Shown here one piece after another: positions 1 to 6,351 of a DNA stretch of 8,332 nucleotides. How positions within the stretch are numbered: the stretch's first letter is position 1; each line of letters begins with the position of its first letter. The notes below the pieces were generated by a model. That model did no database searches, was not told the DNA's origin, and worked only from the letters and a program-made list of their open reading frames with translations. Made by a program: the position numbers and the translations under genes. Origin of the DNA: JBOGVZ01 sp050692985 (GTDB lineage: Bacteria; Actinomycetota; UBA4738; CALAEC01); the NCBI GenBank assembly GCA_050692985.1, contig JBOGVZ010000083.1, forward strand, positions 1 through 8,332, written 5' to 3'.

Positions 1-30
1 GGCCGAGTCCCGCAAGTTGGTGGACTTTGA

Positions 31-43
31 CACCGCCATCCTC
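31..43. repeat. Left inverted repeat of the IS (inner 13 bases)
   Basis: The sequence caccgccatcctc is the exact reverse complement of 1307-1319. It lies 5 bases beyond the transposase stop codon (51-49). Just outside it, tggacttt at 21-28 is the reverse complement of 1351-1358, so the terminal repeat may extend outward with an interruption. GGTG at 19-22 can also pair with CACC at 31-34. Confidence 0.65.
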
Positions 44-48
44 TCCTC

Positions 49-1275
49 CTAGGCGATCGCTGCGACCAGCTCCTTCGTGAGCTCACCCCCTTCGATCTCC
101 GTCCCGATCTTGGCCATGGACTCCGCCGAGAAGTACCGGCGGTCCATCACCTGCCACTCGTCGTCCTGCTCGAGCAGGAGCGTCCCGACCATGCGCAGCA
201 GCGACGCCCTGTTGGGGAAGATGCCCACGACCCGCGTCCGTCGCTTGAGCTCCAGGTGCAGGCGCTCCACTACGTTGGTCGAATGGAGCCTGCGGCGGTG
301 CTCCTTGGGGAAGTGCAGGTGGGCCAGGACGTCTTCGGCGGCCTCCTCGAGCAGTGCAGCCGCCTCGGGGAACCGCGGCTGCAGCATCTCCGCGACCTCC
401 CGCAGATGGGCCATCGCCGCGGCGTGGTCGGCCTGGTAGAAGATCGTGCGCACGAGCGCCCCCACCGCGTCCTGCGCCGCCTTGGGGACCAGGGCCAGGA
501 GGTTGCGCATGAAATGCACCCGGCACCGTTGCCACGCCGCGCCGGAGAGCACCTTGGCCGCCGCCGCCTTGAGACCGACGTGGGAGTCGGAGATCACGAG
601 CCGCACGCCCTTCAGCCCCCGCTTGAGGAGCGAGCGCAGGAACGCCGTCCAGAACGCCTCGTCCTCGGCAGCTCCGCAGTCGGTGCCCAGCACCCGCCGC
701 TCGCCCTCGGCGTTGCACCCGATGGCCACGACGTTCGCCACGGAGACGACCTGGCCCGCCTCTCGGACCTTGTGGTAGGTGGCGTCGAGCCACACGTAGG
801 GGAACTCGCCGTCGATCGGGCGGGTGCGGAACGCCTCCACCTCGGCATCGAGCGCCTTGCAGATCCTCGAGACCTGCGACTTCGAGATCCCGTCGATGCC
901 GAGCGCCCGGACGAGGTCGTCGACCTTGCGGGTGGAGACGCCCTTGATGTAGGCCTCGCACACCACGGCGTGGAGCGCTTTCTCCGCCCGCCGGCGCGGC
1001 TCGAGCAGTGAGGGGAAGTAGGTGCCGGCGGTGACCTTGGGGATCTTCAGCTCGACCGTCCCGACCCTCGTGTCCCAGGACCTGGAGCGGTACCCGTTGC
1101 GGTAGGCCGTGCGGTTCTCCGTCCTCTCGTAGGGGGCGGCGCCGATCTGGTTCGAGACCTCGGTCTCCATCAGCATCTGGGCGAGCACCCGCACGCCTTC
1201 TCGGAGCAGGTCGACGTCTTCTTCCTCGAGCAGCTTGCCTGCGAACGACGTGATGTCCATGCTGGATTTGGCCAT
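49..1275 (-). CDS. IS256-family (Mutator-type) DDE transposase
   Basis: This gene encodes a 408-residue transposase that would cut and join the ends of its own insertion sequence. The family usually has about 390-420 residues, so it looks full length. The likely catalytic triad is D164 (in WLDATY), D230 (in VISDSHVG) and E337 (in STNVVERLHLELKRR). The D-D spacing of 66 and D-E spacing of about 107 fit the IS256 family. The C-x2-H motif CRVHFMRN lies at 251-258 and the family signature KRRTRVVGIFPN at about 344-355. The N-terminal part (about 1-150) carries the likely DNA-binding region. The ATG at 1275 is preceded by a good ribosome binding site, GGAGG at 1280-1284. There are no stops or frameshifts, so the enzyme may be active. 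Long open frames on the other strand and in another minus frame are composition shadows. Confidence 0.95.
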   Translation of the reverse strand: MAKSSMDITSFAGKLLEEEDVDLLREGVRVLAQMLMETEVSNQIGAAPYERTENRTAYRNGYRSRSWDTRVGTVELKIPKVTAGTYFPSLLEPRRRAEKALHAVVCEAYIKGVSTRKVDDLVRALGIDGISKSQVSRICKALDAEVEAFRTRPIDGEFPYVWLDATYHKVREAGQVVSVANVVAIGCNAEGERRVLGTDCGAAEDEAFWTAFLRSLLKRGLKGVRLVISDSHVGLKAAAAKVLSGAAWQRCRVHFMRNLLALVPKAAQDAVGALVRTIFYQADHAAAMAHLREVAEMLQPRFPEAAALLEEAAEDVLAHLHFPKEHRRRLHSTNVVERLHLELKRRTRVVGIFPNRASLLRMVGTLLLEQDDEWQVMDRRYFSAESMAKIGTEIEGGELTKELVAAIA

Positions 1276-1284
1276 CGTCCCTCC

Positions 1285-1683
1285 TCACTCGACTCGCTGT
1301 CTGAATGAGGATGGCGGTGGCCATCTACGTGGTGGTGGATTTCCACCCCGAAAGTCCATCCCGAATCTCAACCACTCCCCGACGCTAACGAAGTCGTTCC
1401 ATGCGAGGGCATAGGATCCCTGCTCCTCGAACTCGTGCATGCCGCCTTCTGAGTCGTCTGGTTTCCTCTCGACCCACCGGCGGGTACCACGTATCTCAAT
1501 ACCTCCTTCAAGGCCGCGAGCCGTGCCGTCCACACTGCCGATGGTCACGGCGGTACCCAGAATCTCCCCACGAGCCTTCGGAGGAGTCAACCGGCGCATT
1601 TCCCGATCGAGGAACTGATCGGCGGTCTCTCCCCGTGAGTTTCCTCGCCCGACGCCACCTTTGGTAGAGGTCGCGACCAACAC
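1285..1683 (-). pseudogene. C-terminal part of a broken hypothetical gene, cut by the IS
   Basis: I do not recognise this protein. The frame encodes 132 residues from a GTG at 1683, but the last 24 or so (from about residue 109) are read from the insertion sequence, and the stop at 1285-1287 lies inside the element. Residues about 20-108 look like real protein: an acidic/basic stretch (DQFLDREMRR), then a hydrophilic, possibly beta-rich part (ILGTAVTIGSVDG, GIEIRGTRRWVE) and an aromatic end (YALAWNDFVSVGEWLRFG). This frame has a TGA at 1713-1711 and no strong start or ribosome binding site at 1683. It is therefore probably the continuation, after a +1 shift at the C run 1685-1690, of the membrane-protein frame that begins at 1939. 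Its original 3' end has been displaced or lost through the IS. GC is about 60%, below the operon. A separate small gene starting at 1683 remains possible. Confidence 0.45.
1307..1319. repeat. Right inverted repeat of the IS (inner 13 bases)
   Basis: The sequence gaggatggcggtg is an exact inverted copy of 31-43 and lies upstream of the transposase start at 1275. The outer partner aaagtcca is at 1351-1358. Between them, GGTGG at 1334-1338 and CCACC at 1343-1347 form a short hairpin with a 4-base loop that has no equal on the left side. Confidence 0.65.
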
Positions 1684-1939
1684 CGGGGGGTGGATGTGTG
1701 GTTGGGTCCATCACATCGATCTGTCCGAAACGCCTCTCGAAGGAAGCCGTGAAGTGGCGAAGCCCAGGCCGTAGGGACGTATACAGAGCAACGAATGGAG
1801 TGACCAGGATCATCCATCCCAAGCCGCCGATGAACAAGAATCCCGAGACCAACCCCCAAACCCAACCGGCACGGGCCCATACGTAAATCGTGATAGGGAT
1901 TCCGACCAGACCTAGGGCTTTCCTGAGCCCCGGCGGCAT
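1508..1939 (-). CDS. Hypothetical membrane protein, probably frameshifted after residue 85
   Basis: I do not recognise the family. The frame runs 143 residues from an ATG at 1939, the only ATG, GTG or TTG in this frame after the hflX stop. No clear ribosome binding site is seen. Residues about 8-22 and 25-55 are strongly hydrophobic (GLVGIPITIYVWA; GWVWGLVSGFLFIGGLGW and onward), giving two likely membrane segments with a basic N-terminus. A soluble tail rich in R and F follows (HFTASFERRFG). After residue 85 (THPPP) the frame turns into an R/S/G-rich sequence that resembles out-of-frame translation, while another frame starting near 1683 becomes protein-like. The break coincides with a run of six C at 1685-1690. 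The intact gene would probably have joined the first 85 residues to the frame ending in the IS. It lies 101 bases past the hflX stop on the same strand, so read-through from the operon is possible. Confidence 0.45.
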   Translation of the reverse strand: MPPGLRKALGLVGIPITIYVWARAGWVWGLVSGFLFIGGLGWMILVTPFVALYTSLRPGLRHFTASFERRFGQIDVMDPTTHPPPGVGRDLYQRWRRARKLTGRDRRSVPRSGNAPVDSSEGSWGDSGYRRDHRQCGRHGSRP

Positions 1940-2040
1940 CTTCAGGGCGAATTGTCGACGAAGCGTAGGCAGCGATTCAAGACCGCCTATCCGGAACCGA
2001 CTTTGCGAATGAACCGGTCCAACCCCGAGGCTTGAGTGGG
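1940..2040. other. Short spacer between hflX and the hypothetical membrane gene
   Basis: This 101-base spacer follows the last clear operon gene. I searched it for a strong hairpin followed by T residues on the minus strand and saw none, so a factor-independent terminator is not supported here. Short near-repeats (ccggaaccg at about 1991-1999 and gaaccggtcc at about 2011-2020) are present but too weak to name. Transcription may continue into the hypothetical gene and the IS. Confidence 0.3.
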
Positions 2041-3360
2041 TCAGCCGGAGAAGGGGGCGCGGCGGGAGACCGGACGGACCAGGAAGTCGCCGACCCACGG
2101 CAGGTCCCGCTCCCGCACCCGGGCCTCGACCGTGGTTCCCTCGTCCTCCTGCTTGACGCCCAGCACCTCTGCGTCCCGGTACAGCCGCGACACGACATCG
2201 TGGCGCTCGTAGGGGACGAACAGCCGGACCTCCACCGGCGGTGACGGAAGCACCTCCTCGACCCGGGCCAACAGGTCCTCCAGTCCCTGGCCGGTGAGCG
2301 CCGACACCGGCACCCCGTCCGGGAACCGGCGCTGGACCCGGGCCCGGCCCGTCTCCGAGACGAGGTCGATCTTGTTGACCGCCAGGACCTCCGGCAGCCC
2401 GCCGGCTCCGATCTCACCCAGCACCGTCCGCACCGCCTCCACCTGGGCCTCCACGTCCGGGGCCGAGGCATCGGCCACGTGCAGCACCAGCGACCCCATG
2501 GTGACCTCCTCCAGGGTGGACCGGAAGGCCTCCACCAGGTCGTGGGGCAGCTTGCCCACGAACCCCACCGTGTCGGTCAGCGTGGCCTGGCGCCCACCGG
2601 GCAGGCGCACGCGCCGGACCGTGGGGTCCAGGGTGGCGAACAGCTGGTTGGCCACCACGACGTCGGCGCCGGTGAGGGCGTTCATCAGGGTGGACTTCCC
2701 CGAGTTCGTGTACCCGGCCAGGGCCACCTGGGGGATCCCCGAGCGCTCGCGCCCCGCTCGCTTCACCCCCCGAGCCTTGGACAGGTTCACGATGTCGCGC
2801 CGGAGCTTGGCGATCCGGCGGCGGATGTGCTGGCGGTCCACCTCGAGCTTGGTCTCGCCGGGGCCCCGGGTTCCGATCCCCCCTCCCAGCCGCGACATGG
2901 CCTCGCCCCAGCCGCGGAGCCGGGGCAGCAGGTAGTTGAGCTGGGCCAGCTCGACCTGGGACTTGCCCTCCCGGGACCGGGCGTGCAGGGCGAAGATGTC
3001 CAGGATCAGCGCGGTCCGGTCCACCACCTTCACCCCGAGCCGCTCCTCCAAGGTGCGCAGCTGCGCGGGGGTGAGCTCGTCGTCGAACACCACCAGGCGT
3101 GCGTCGGTCCCGTGGACGACGTCGTGCAGCTCCCCGAGCTTGCCCTTCCCGATGAACGTGGAGGGGTCCGGGGCGTCGCGGTCCTGCACCACCCGGCCGA
3201 CCACCTCCGCCCCGGCGGTGTCGGCCAGCGCCGCCAGCTCGTCCAGCGATCCGTCGTCGCCGGTCCGGTTCACCCCCACCAGCACCGCCGGCTCGAGCAC
3301 CGCCGGCCGCCACGTGCCGGACAGCGGGGACTCGGTCACGGTCCGGCGGTCGCGGGTCAC
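2041..3360 (-). CDS. hflX: GTPase HflX
   Basis: HflX is a GTPase of the TRAFAC/OBG-HflX group that binds the 50S ribosomal subunit. In other bacteria it splits stalled or hibernating 70S ribosomes and affects tolerance to heat or macrolides. The 439-residue product has the HflX N-terminal domain, with the glycine-rich STFIGKGKLGEL at 67-78 and the GGGIGTRGPGETKLE signature at 159-173. The GTPase domain shows G1 GYTNSGKS at 216-223, a G2 threonine in FATLDPT at 241-247, G3 DTVG at 263-266, G4 NKID at 329-332 and G5 SAL at 353-355. A C-terminal domain follows (VRLFVPYERHDVVSRL, about 378-393). The GTG at 3360 is chosen because it overlaps the upstream stop by 4 bases (GTGA). A second GTG at 3339 would remove 7 residues. 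The frame stays open far upstream, but that part is the shadow of the aminotransferase gene. It is the last clear gene of the operon. Confidence 0.95.
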   Translation of the reverse strand: MTRDRRTVTESPLSGTWRPAVLEPAVLVGVNRTGDDGSLDELAALADTAGAEVVGRVVQDRDAPDPSTFIGKGKLGELHDVVHGTDARLVVFDDELTPAQLRTLEERLGVKVVDRTALILDIFALHARSREGKSQVELAQLNYLLPRLRGWGEAMSRLGGGIGTRGPGETKLEVDRQHIRRRIAKLRRDIVNLSKARGVKRAGRERSGIPQVALAGYTNSGKSTLMNALTGADVVVANQLFATLDPTVRRVRLPGGRQATLTDTVGFVGKLPHDLVEAFRSTLEEVTMGSLVLHVADASAPDVEAQVEAVRTVLGEIGAGGLPEVLAVNKIDLVSETGRARVQRRFPDGVPVSALTGQGLEDLLARVEEVLPSPPVEVRLFVPYERHDVVSRLYRDAEVLGVKQEDEGTTVEARVRERDLPWVGDFLVRPVSRRAPFSG

Positions 3361-4511
3361 GCCAGCGCCTCGCGGAGACGGTCCATGGCCTCGGCCAGGC
3401 GGTCGTCGGGGACCGTGAGGGAGATCCGGACGTACCCCTCGCCACCGCCCCCGTAGCCCGATCCCGGCGAGACCACCACCCCGGCCCGCTCCAACAGCAG
3501 CTCGGAGAACTCCGCGGACGAGAACCCTTCGCGCGTGGGGAACCACACGTAGAACGCTCCCCGGGGAGGCTCCAGGTCCCACCCCAGGTCGTTCAGCGTC
3601 CCCACCACCACGTCCCGGCGCTTCGCGTAGATCGCCCGAAGCTGGTCGAGATGGTCCTGGGGCCCGGTCAGCGCCACCACCGCGGCCCGCTGGACCGCGT
3701 TCCAGATGCCCGAGTCGATGTTCGTCTTCACCGTGGCCAGGGCCTCGATGGCGGTGGCGTTGCCCACCGCCCATCCCACCCGCCACCCGGTCATGTTGTA
3801 GGTCTTCGACAGCGAGCCGAACTCCACGGCCACGTCCCGGGCCCCGGGGACCTGGAGCACGCTGGGGGCCACGAACTCGTCGTAGGTGAGCTCGGAGTAC
3901 GCGGCGTCGTGGGCCAGGAGCACGTCGTGCTCCCGGGCGAGGTCCACGGCCTTCTCGAACAGCGGCAACCCGGCCACCGCGGCGGTGGGGTTGCCCGGGT
4001 GGTTCAGCCACAGGACCCTGGTGGCCGGCGACACCCGGGCGGAGCCGAGGTCGGGCAGGAAGCCGCGCTCCGGCTCCAGCGGCAGCGCCACGGCGGTGCC
4101 CCCGGCCATCACCGTGGACACGGCCGGGACCGGGTAGCCGGGGTCGGGGCACAGGGCCTCGTCGCCCGGGTCGATGAACGCCCACGACAGGTGGGCCAGG
4201 CCCTCCTTGGAGCCGATCAGCGGCTGGACCTCCGTGTCGGGGTCCAGCTCGACCCCGAAGCGTCCCCGGTACCACTCGGCGATGGCCCGCCGCAGGGCCG
4301 GGAGCCCGAAGTACGAGGGGTACCGGTGGGTGGAGGGATCCTCGGCCGCCTCCTGGAGGGCCTCGACCACGTGGCGGGGGGTGGGATGGTCGGGGTCGCC
4401 GACGCCGAGCGAGATCACGTCCACCCCGGCGGCCCGCTTCTCCTCGATCTTCCGGTCGAGCTCGGCGAACATGTACGGCGGCACCGACGTCGCCCGGCTG
4501 GCCACCCTCAT
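3357..4511 (-). CDS. dapL: LL-diaminopimelate aminotransferase-like class I/II PLP enzyme
   Basis: This is a 384-residue fold-type I aminotransferase. The PLP lysine is K236 in SLSKTYNMTGWRVGW. Other family residues are N170/P172 in LNHPGNPT, D202 and Y205 in HDAAYSEL, R244, and R362 (YVRISL), which should bind the substrate carboxylate. The N-terminal VISLGVGDPDHPTPRHVVEAL (33-52) and the segment KTNIDSGIWNAVQ (262-274) resemble LL-diaminopimelate aminotransferases. These make LL-diaminopimelate from tetrahydrodipicolinate and glutamate in one step. The next enzyme needed is DapF, whose gene lies immediately upstream with an ATGA overlap at 4508-4511. Together they would provide meso-diaminopimelate for peptidoglycan and lysine. 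An N-succinyl-diaminopimelate aminotransferase (DapC) or another aspartate-type aminotransferase cannot be excluded by reading alone. The aminotransferase call is firm and the substrate is inference from motifs and context. Confidence 0.85.
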   Translation of the reverse strand: MRVASRATSVPPYMFAELDRKIEEKRAAGVDVISLGVGDPDHPTPRHVVEALQEAAEDPSTHRYPSYFGLPALRRAIAEWYRGRFGVELDPDTEVQPLIGSKEGLAHLSWAFIDPGDEALCPDPGYPVPAVSTVMAGGTAVALPLEPERGFLPDLGSARVSPATRVLWLNHPGNPTAAVAGLPLFEKAVDLAREHDVLLAHDAAYSELTYDEFVAPSVLQVPGARDVAVEFGSLSKTYNMTGWRVGWAVGNATAIEALATVKTNIDSGIWNAVQRAAVVALTGPQDHLDQLRAIYAKRRDVVVGTLNDLGWDLEPPRGAFYVWFPTREGFSSAEFSELLLERAGVVVSPGSGYGGGGEGYVRISLTVPDDRLAEAMDRLREALA

Positions 4512-5386
4512 CGCCGCTCCCCCACGCTGGCGGCCATCCACGCCGGGGTCAACCGGCCCTCGAACACGAACGTGGCCGGGCCGTCGAGATACACGCGGTC
4601 GTCCTCGGCCCACTCGACGTCGAGCTCGCCGCCCGGGAACCGCACCGTGGCATGGCGCGGCACCAGCCCGGCCAGCGAGGCCGCCACCAGCGAGGCGCAG
4701 GCCCCGGTCCCGCAGGCCATCGTGGCCCCCGACCCTCGCTCCCACACCCGCACCTCCACCACGCCGTCCTGCACCCGGATGAACTCCACGTTCGTGCCCT
4801 CGGGGAAGTCGGGGTGGTGCTCGAGCCGCGAGCCCACCACGTGCAGGTCCAGGGCATCAAGGTCGTCGGCGCCCCGGAGGACGAGGTGGGGGTTCCCCAT
4901 TGATACCGCGGTGCCCACGTAACCGGGGCCCGCGTCCAGGAAGGGCCGGTCCACGAACCGCTCGTCGGCCGGGCCGGCCATGGGGATGGCCCCCCGCTCC
5001 AGGGCCGGGGGACCCATGTCCACCCGCACCGAGGCCACCTCACCGGCCTCCGCCGTCAGCACCAGGTGCTTGATGCCGGCCCTGGTGTCCACGTCGAGCT
5101 CCGTCCGTTCGGTCAGCCCGTTGTCGTAGACGTACTTGGCCAGGCAGCGCACGCCGTTGCCGCACATCTCCGCCACCCCGCCGTCCGCGTTCCAGTAGTC
5201 CATGAAGAAGTCCGCCCGGTCCGAGGGGGCGATGCGGATCACCCCGTCCGCACCCACACCCATGTGCCGGTCGCACACCCCGGCCACCAGGTCCGCCGAC
5301 AGCGCGACCCGATCCTCCAGGTCCTCGATCATCACGAAGTCGTTCCCGGTGCCGTGGTACTTGGCGAATCGCAGCCCGTCGCTCAT
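4508..5386 (-). CDS. dapF: Diaminopimelate epimerase
   Basis: DapF is a cofactor-independent racemase in the cytoplasm that converts LL- to meso-diaminopimelate, the precursor of lysine and of the peptidoglycan cross-linking residue. The 292-residue product is of normal length. The two catalytic cysteines are C75 in MCGNGVR and C225 in ACGTGAC. Substrate-binding signatures KYHGTGNDF (9-17), SMGNPH (162-167), GTNVEF (197-202) and WERGSG (215-220) are present. The two halves correspond to the repeated DapF fold. The ATG at 5386 overlaps the miaA stop by 4 bases (ATGA, 5383-5386), and no strong ribosome binding site precedes it, as expected if translation is coupled. Its stop likewise overlaps the next gene by 4 bases. 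All key residues are intact. Confidence 0.97.
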   Translation of the reverse strand: MSDGLRFAKYHGTGNDFVMIEDLEDRVALSADLVAGVCDRHMGVGADGVIRIAPSDRADFFMDYWNADGGVAEMCGNGVRCLAKYVYDNGLTERTELDVDTRAGIKHLVLTAEAGEVASVRVDMGPPALERGAIPMAGPADERFVDRPFLDAGPGYVGTAVSMGNPHLVLRGADDLDALDLHVVGSRLEHHPDFPEGTNVEFIRVQDGVVEVRVWERGSGATMACGTGACASLVAASLAGLVPRHATVRFPGGELDVEWAEDDRVYLDGPATFVFEGRLTPAWMAASVGERR

Positions 5387-6351
5387 GCTCGGAGGTACCC
5401 CTCGATCTCGTCTACCACCCCTGCCGCTCCGTCGGCGCCGGCCCGGAACCACCGGATCCGGGGATCGCGCCGGAACCAGGCCATCTGCCGCCGGGCCAGG
5501 GCCCTGGTGCGGCGGGCCGTCTCGGTCACCGCCTCTTCCAGCGTGATCTCCCCCGCCAGGTGCCGGGCCACCTCCAGGTAGCCGATGGCCTGCGAGGCGG
5601 TGAGGAAGGGGCCGGAGCCCCCCTCCAGCAGGGTTCGGACCTCGTCGACCAGCCCACCCTCGACGATCAGGCGAGCACGGTCCTCGATCCGCGCGGTGAG
5701 GTGGGCGGGGTCCAGCACCACCCCGGCGGCCCGGACCCGGCCGTCCTCGTGCCGGTCCCACGCGCCGGCGAAGGAGGAGAACGGCCGGCCGGTGACGGCC
5801 GCCACCTCCAGGGCCCGAACGGTGCGGCGGGCGTTGCCGGGCTCGATCCTGGCGGCCGCCCGAGGATCGAGCTCGGACAGGCGGGCGTGCAGCACCGCGG
5901 GGCCCACCGCCGCGGCCTCCACTTCCAGGAACGACCGCACCCGGGGGTCGGTTCCCGGGAACTCCAGGTCGTCCACCACCGCCCGGAAGTACAGGCCCGA
6001 CCCTCCGACCAGCAGGGCCCGGCGGCCGCGGCCGGCGATGTCCTGCACGGCCCGGCGCCCGAGCGCCTGGAACCTCGCCACGGAGAACGGCTCGGTGGGA
6101 TCGGCCACGTCGACGAGGTGATGCGGCACGCGGGCTCGCTCCTCCGCGGTGGGCTTGGCGGTGCCCACGTCCATCCCCCGGTACACCGTCATGGAGTCCA
6201 CCACCACGATCTCGGCCCCCAGCCGCTGCGCCAGGACCAGGGACGCCTCGGTCTTCCCCGAGGCGGTGGGCCCCACCAGGGCCAGCGGCGTGGCCACGTC
6301 GGATCCGGTCGCGCCCCTCCCGGGCCTTGCCGTCACCGTGGTCCGGCTCAC
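5383..6351 (-). CDS. miaA: tRNA dimethylallyltransferase MiaA
   Basis: MiaA adds a dimethylallyl group from dimethylallyl diphosphate to N6 of A37 in tRNAs reading UNN codons, making i6A37, the substrate for MiaB. The P-loop GPTASGKT is at 27-34. The catalytic-site region VDSMTVYRGMDVGTAKP is at 51-67, with the expected general base D52. GGSGLY is at 116-121, PGNARRTVRALEV at 171-183, QAIGYLE at 254-260, and the C-terminal ARRQMAWFRRDPRIRWF at 286-302. The GTG at 6351 overlaps the miaB stop by 4 bases (GTGA, 6348-6351) and gives 322 residues. A GTG at 6297 would give 304 residues and place the N-terminus just before the first beta strand, as in many MiaA proteins, so the start is uncertain. 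The stop overlaps dapF. Confidence 0.96.
   Translation of the reverse strand: MSRTTVTARPGRGATGSDVATPLALVGPTASGKTEASLVLAQRLGAEIVVVDSMTVYRGMDVGTAKPTAEERARVPHHLVDVADPTEPFSVARFQALGRRAVQDIAGRGRRALLVGGSGLYFRAVVDDLEFPGTDPRVRSFLEVEAAAVGPAVLHARLSELDPRAAARIEPGNARRTVRALEVAAVTGRPFSSFAGAWDRHEDGRVRAAGVVLDPAHLTARIEDRARLIVEGGLVDEVRTLLEGGSGPFLTASQAIGYLEVARHLAGEITLEEAVTETARRTRALARRQMAWFRRDPRIRWFRAGADGAAGVVDEIEGYLRA

Larger units (their letters stand above)
21..1358 (-). mobile_element. IS256-family insertion sequence (ends approximate)
   Basis: The element consists of one intact transposase gene between short inverted repeats. A perfect 13-base inverted repeat pairs 31-43 with 1307-1319. Outside it, an 8-base inverted repeat pairs 21-28 with 1351-1358. 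Taking the outer pair as the ends gives about 1.34 kb, normal for IS256-family elements. The two ends are not symmetric: 2 bases separate the outer and inner repeats on the left and 31 on the right, so the true ends may differ from those given. No convincing 8-9 base target duplication was found. The element sits in the 3' part of a lower-GC hypothetical gene downstream of the hflX operon and is oriented like the operon. Family membership is secure from the transposase; the boundaries are inference. Confidence 0.75.

Noticed and set aside
83..1324. A second long minus-strand frame (413 codons) across the transposase
   Set aside because: Its translation is an R/G/P-rich shadow, while the overlapping frame encodes a complete IS256-family transposase. 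The overlap does not suggest a programmed frameshift product.
7..1366. Possible target duplication (tcccgcaa at 8-15 against tcccgaat at 1359-1366)
   Set aside because: Only 6 of 8 positions match, and the left copy does not abut the inferred left end at 21, so it is not convincing.
1401..1886. Plus-strand small frames at 1401-1667 and 1698-1886, and minus-strand frame at 1587-1880
   Set aside because: Their compositions show no hydrophobic core or motif, and they overlap minus-strand frames with more protein-like sequence.
2041..4275. A 744-codon frame that would make HflX a fusion with a long N-terminal extension
   Set aside because: The first 305 residues are low-complexity G/R/P sequence lying over the aminotransferase gene in another frame. 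The HflX family N-terminus begins near 3360.
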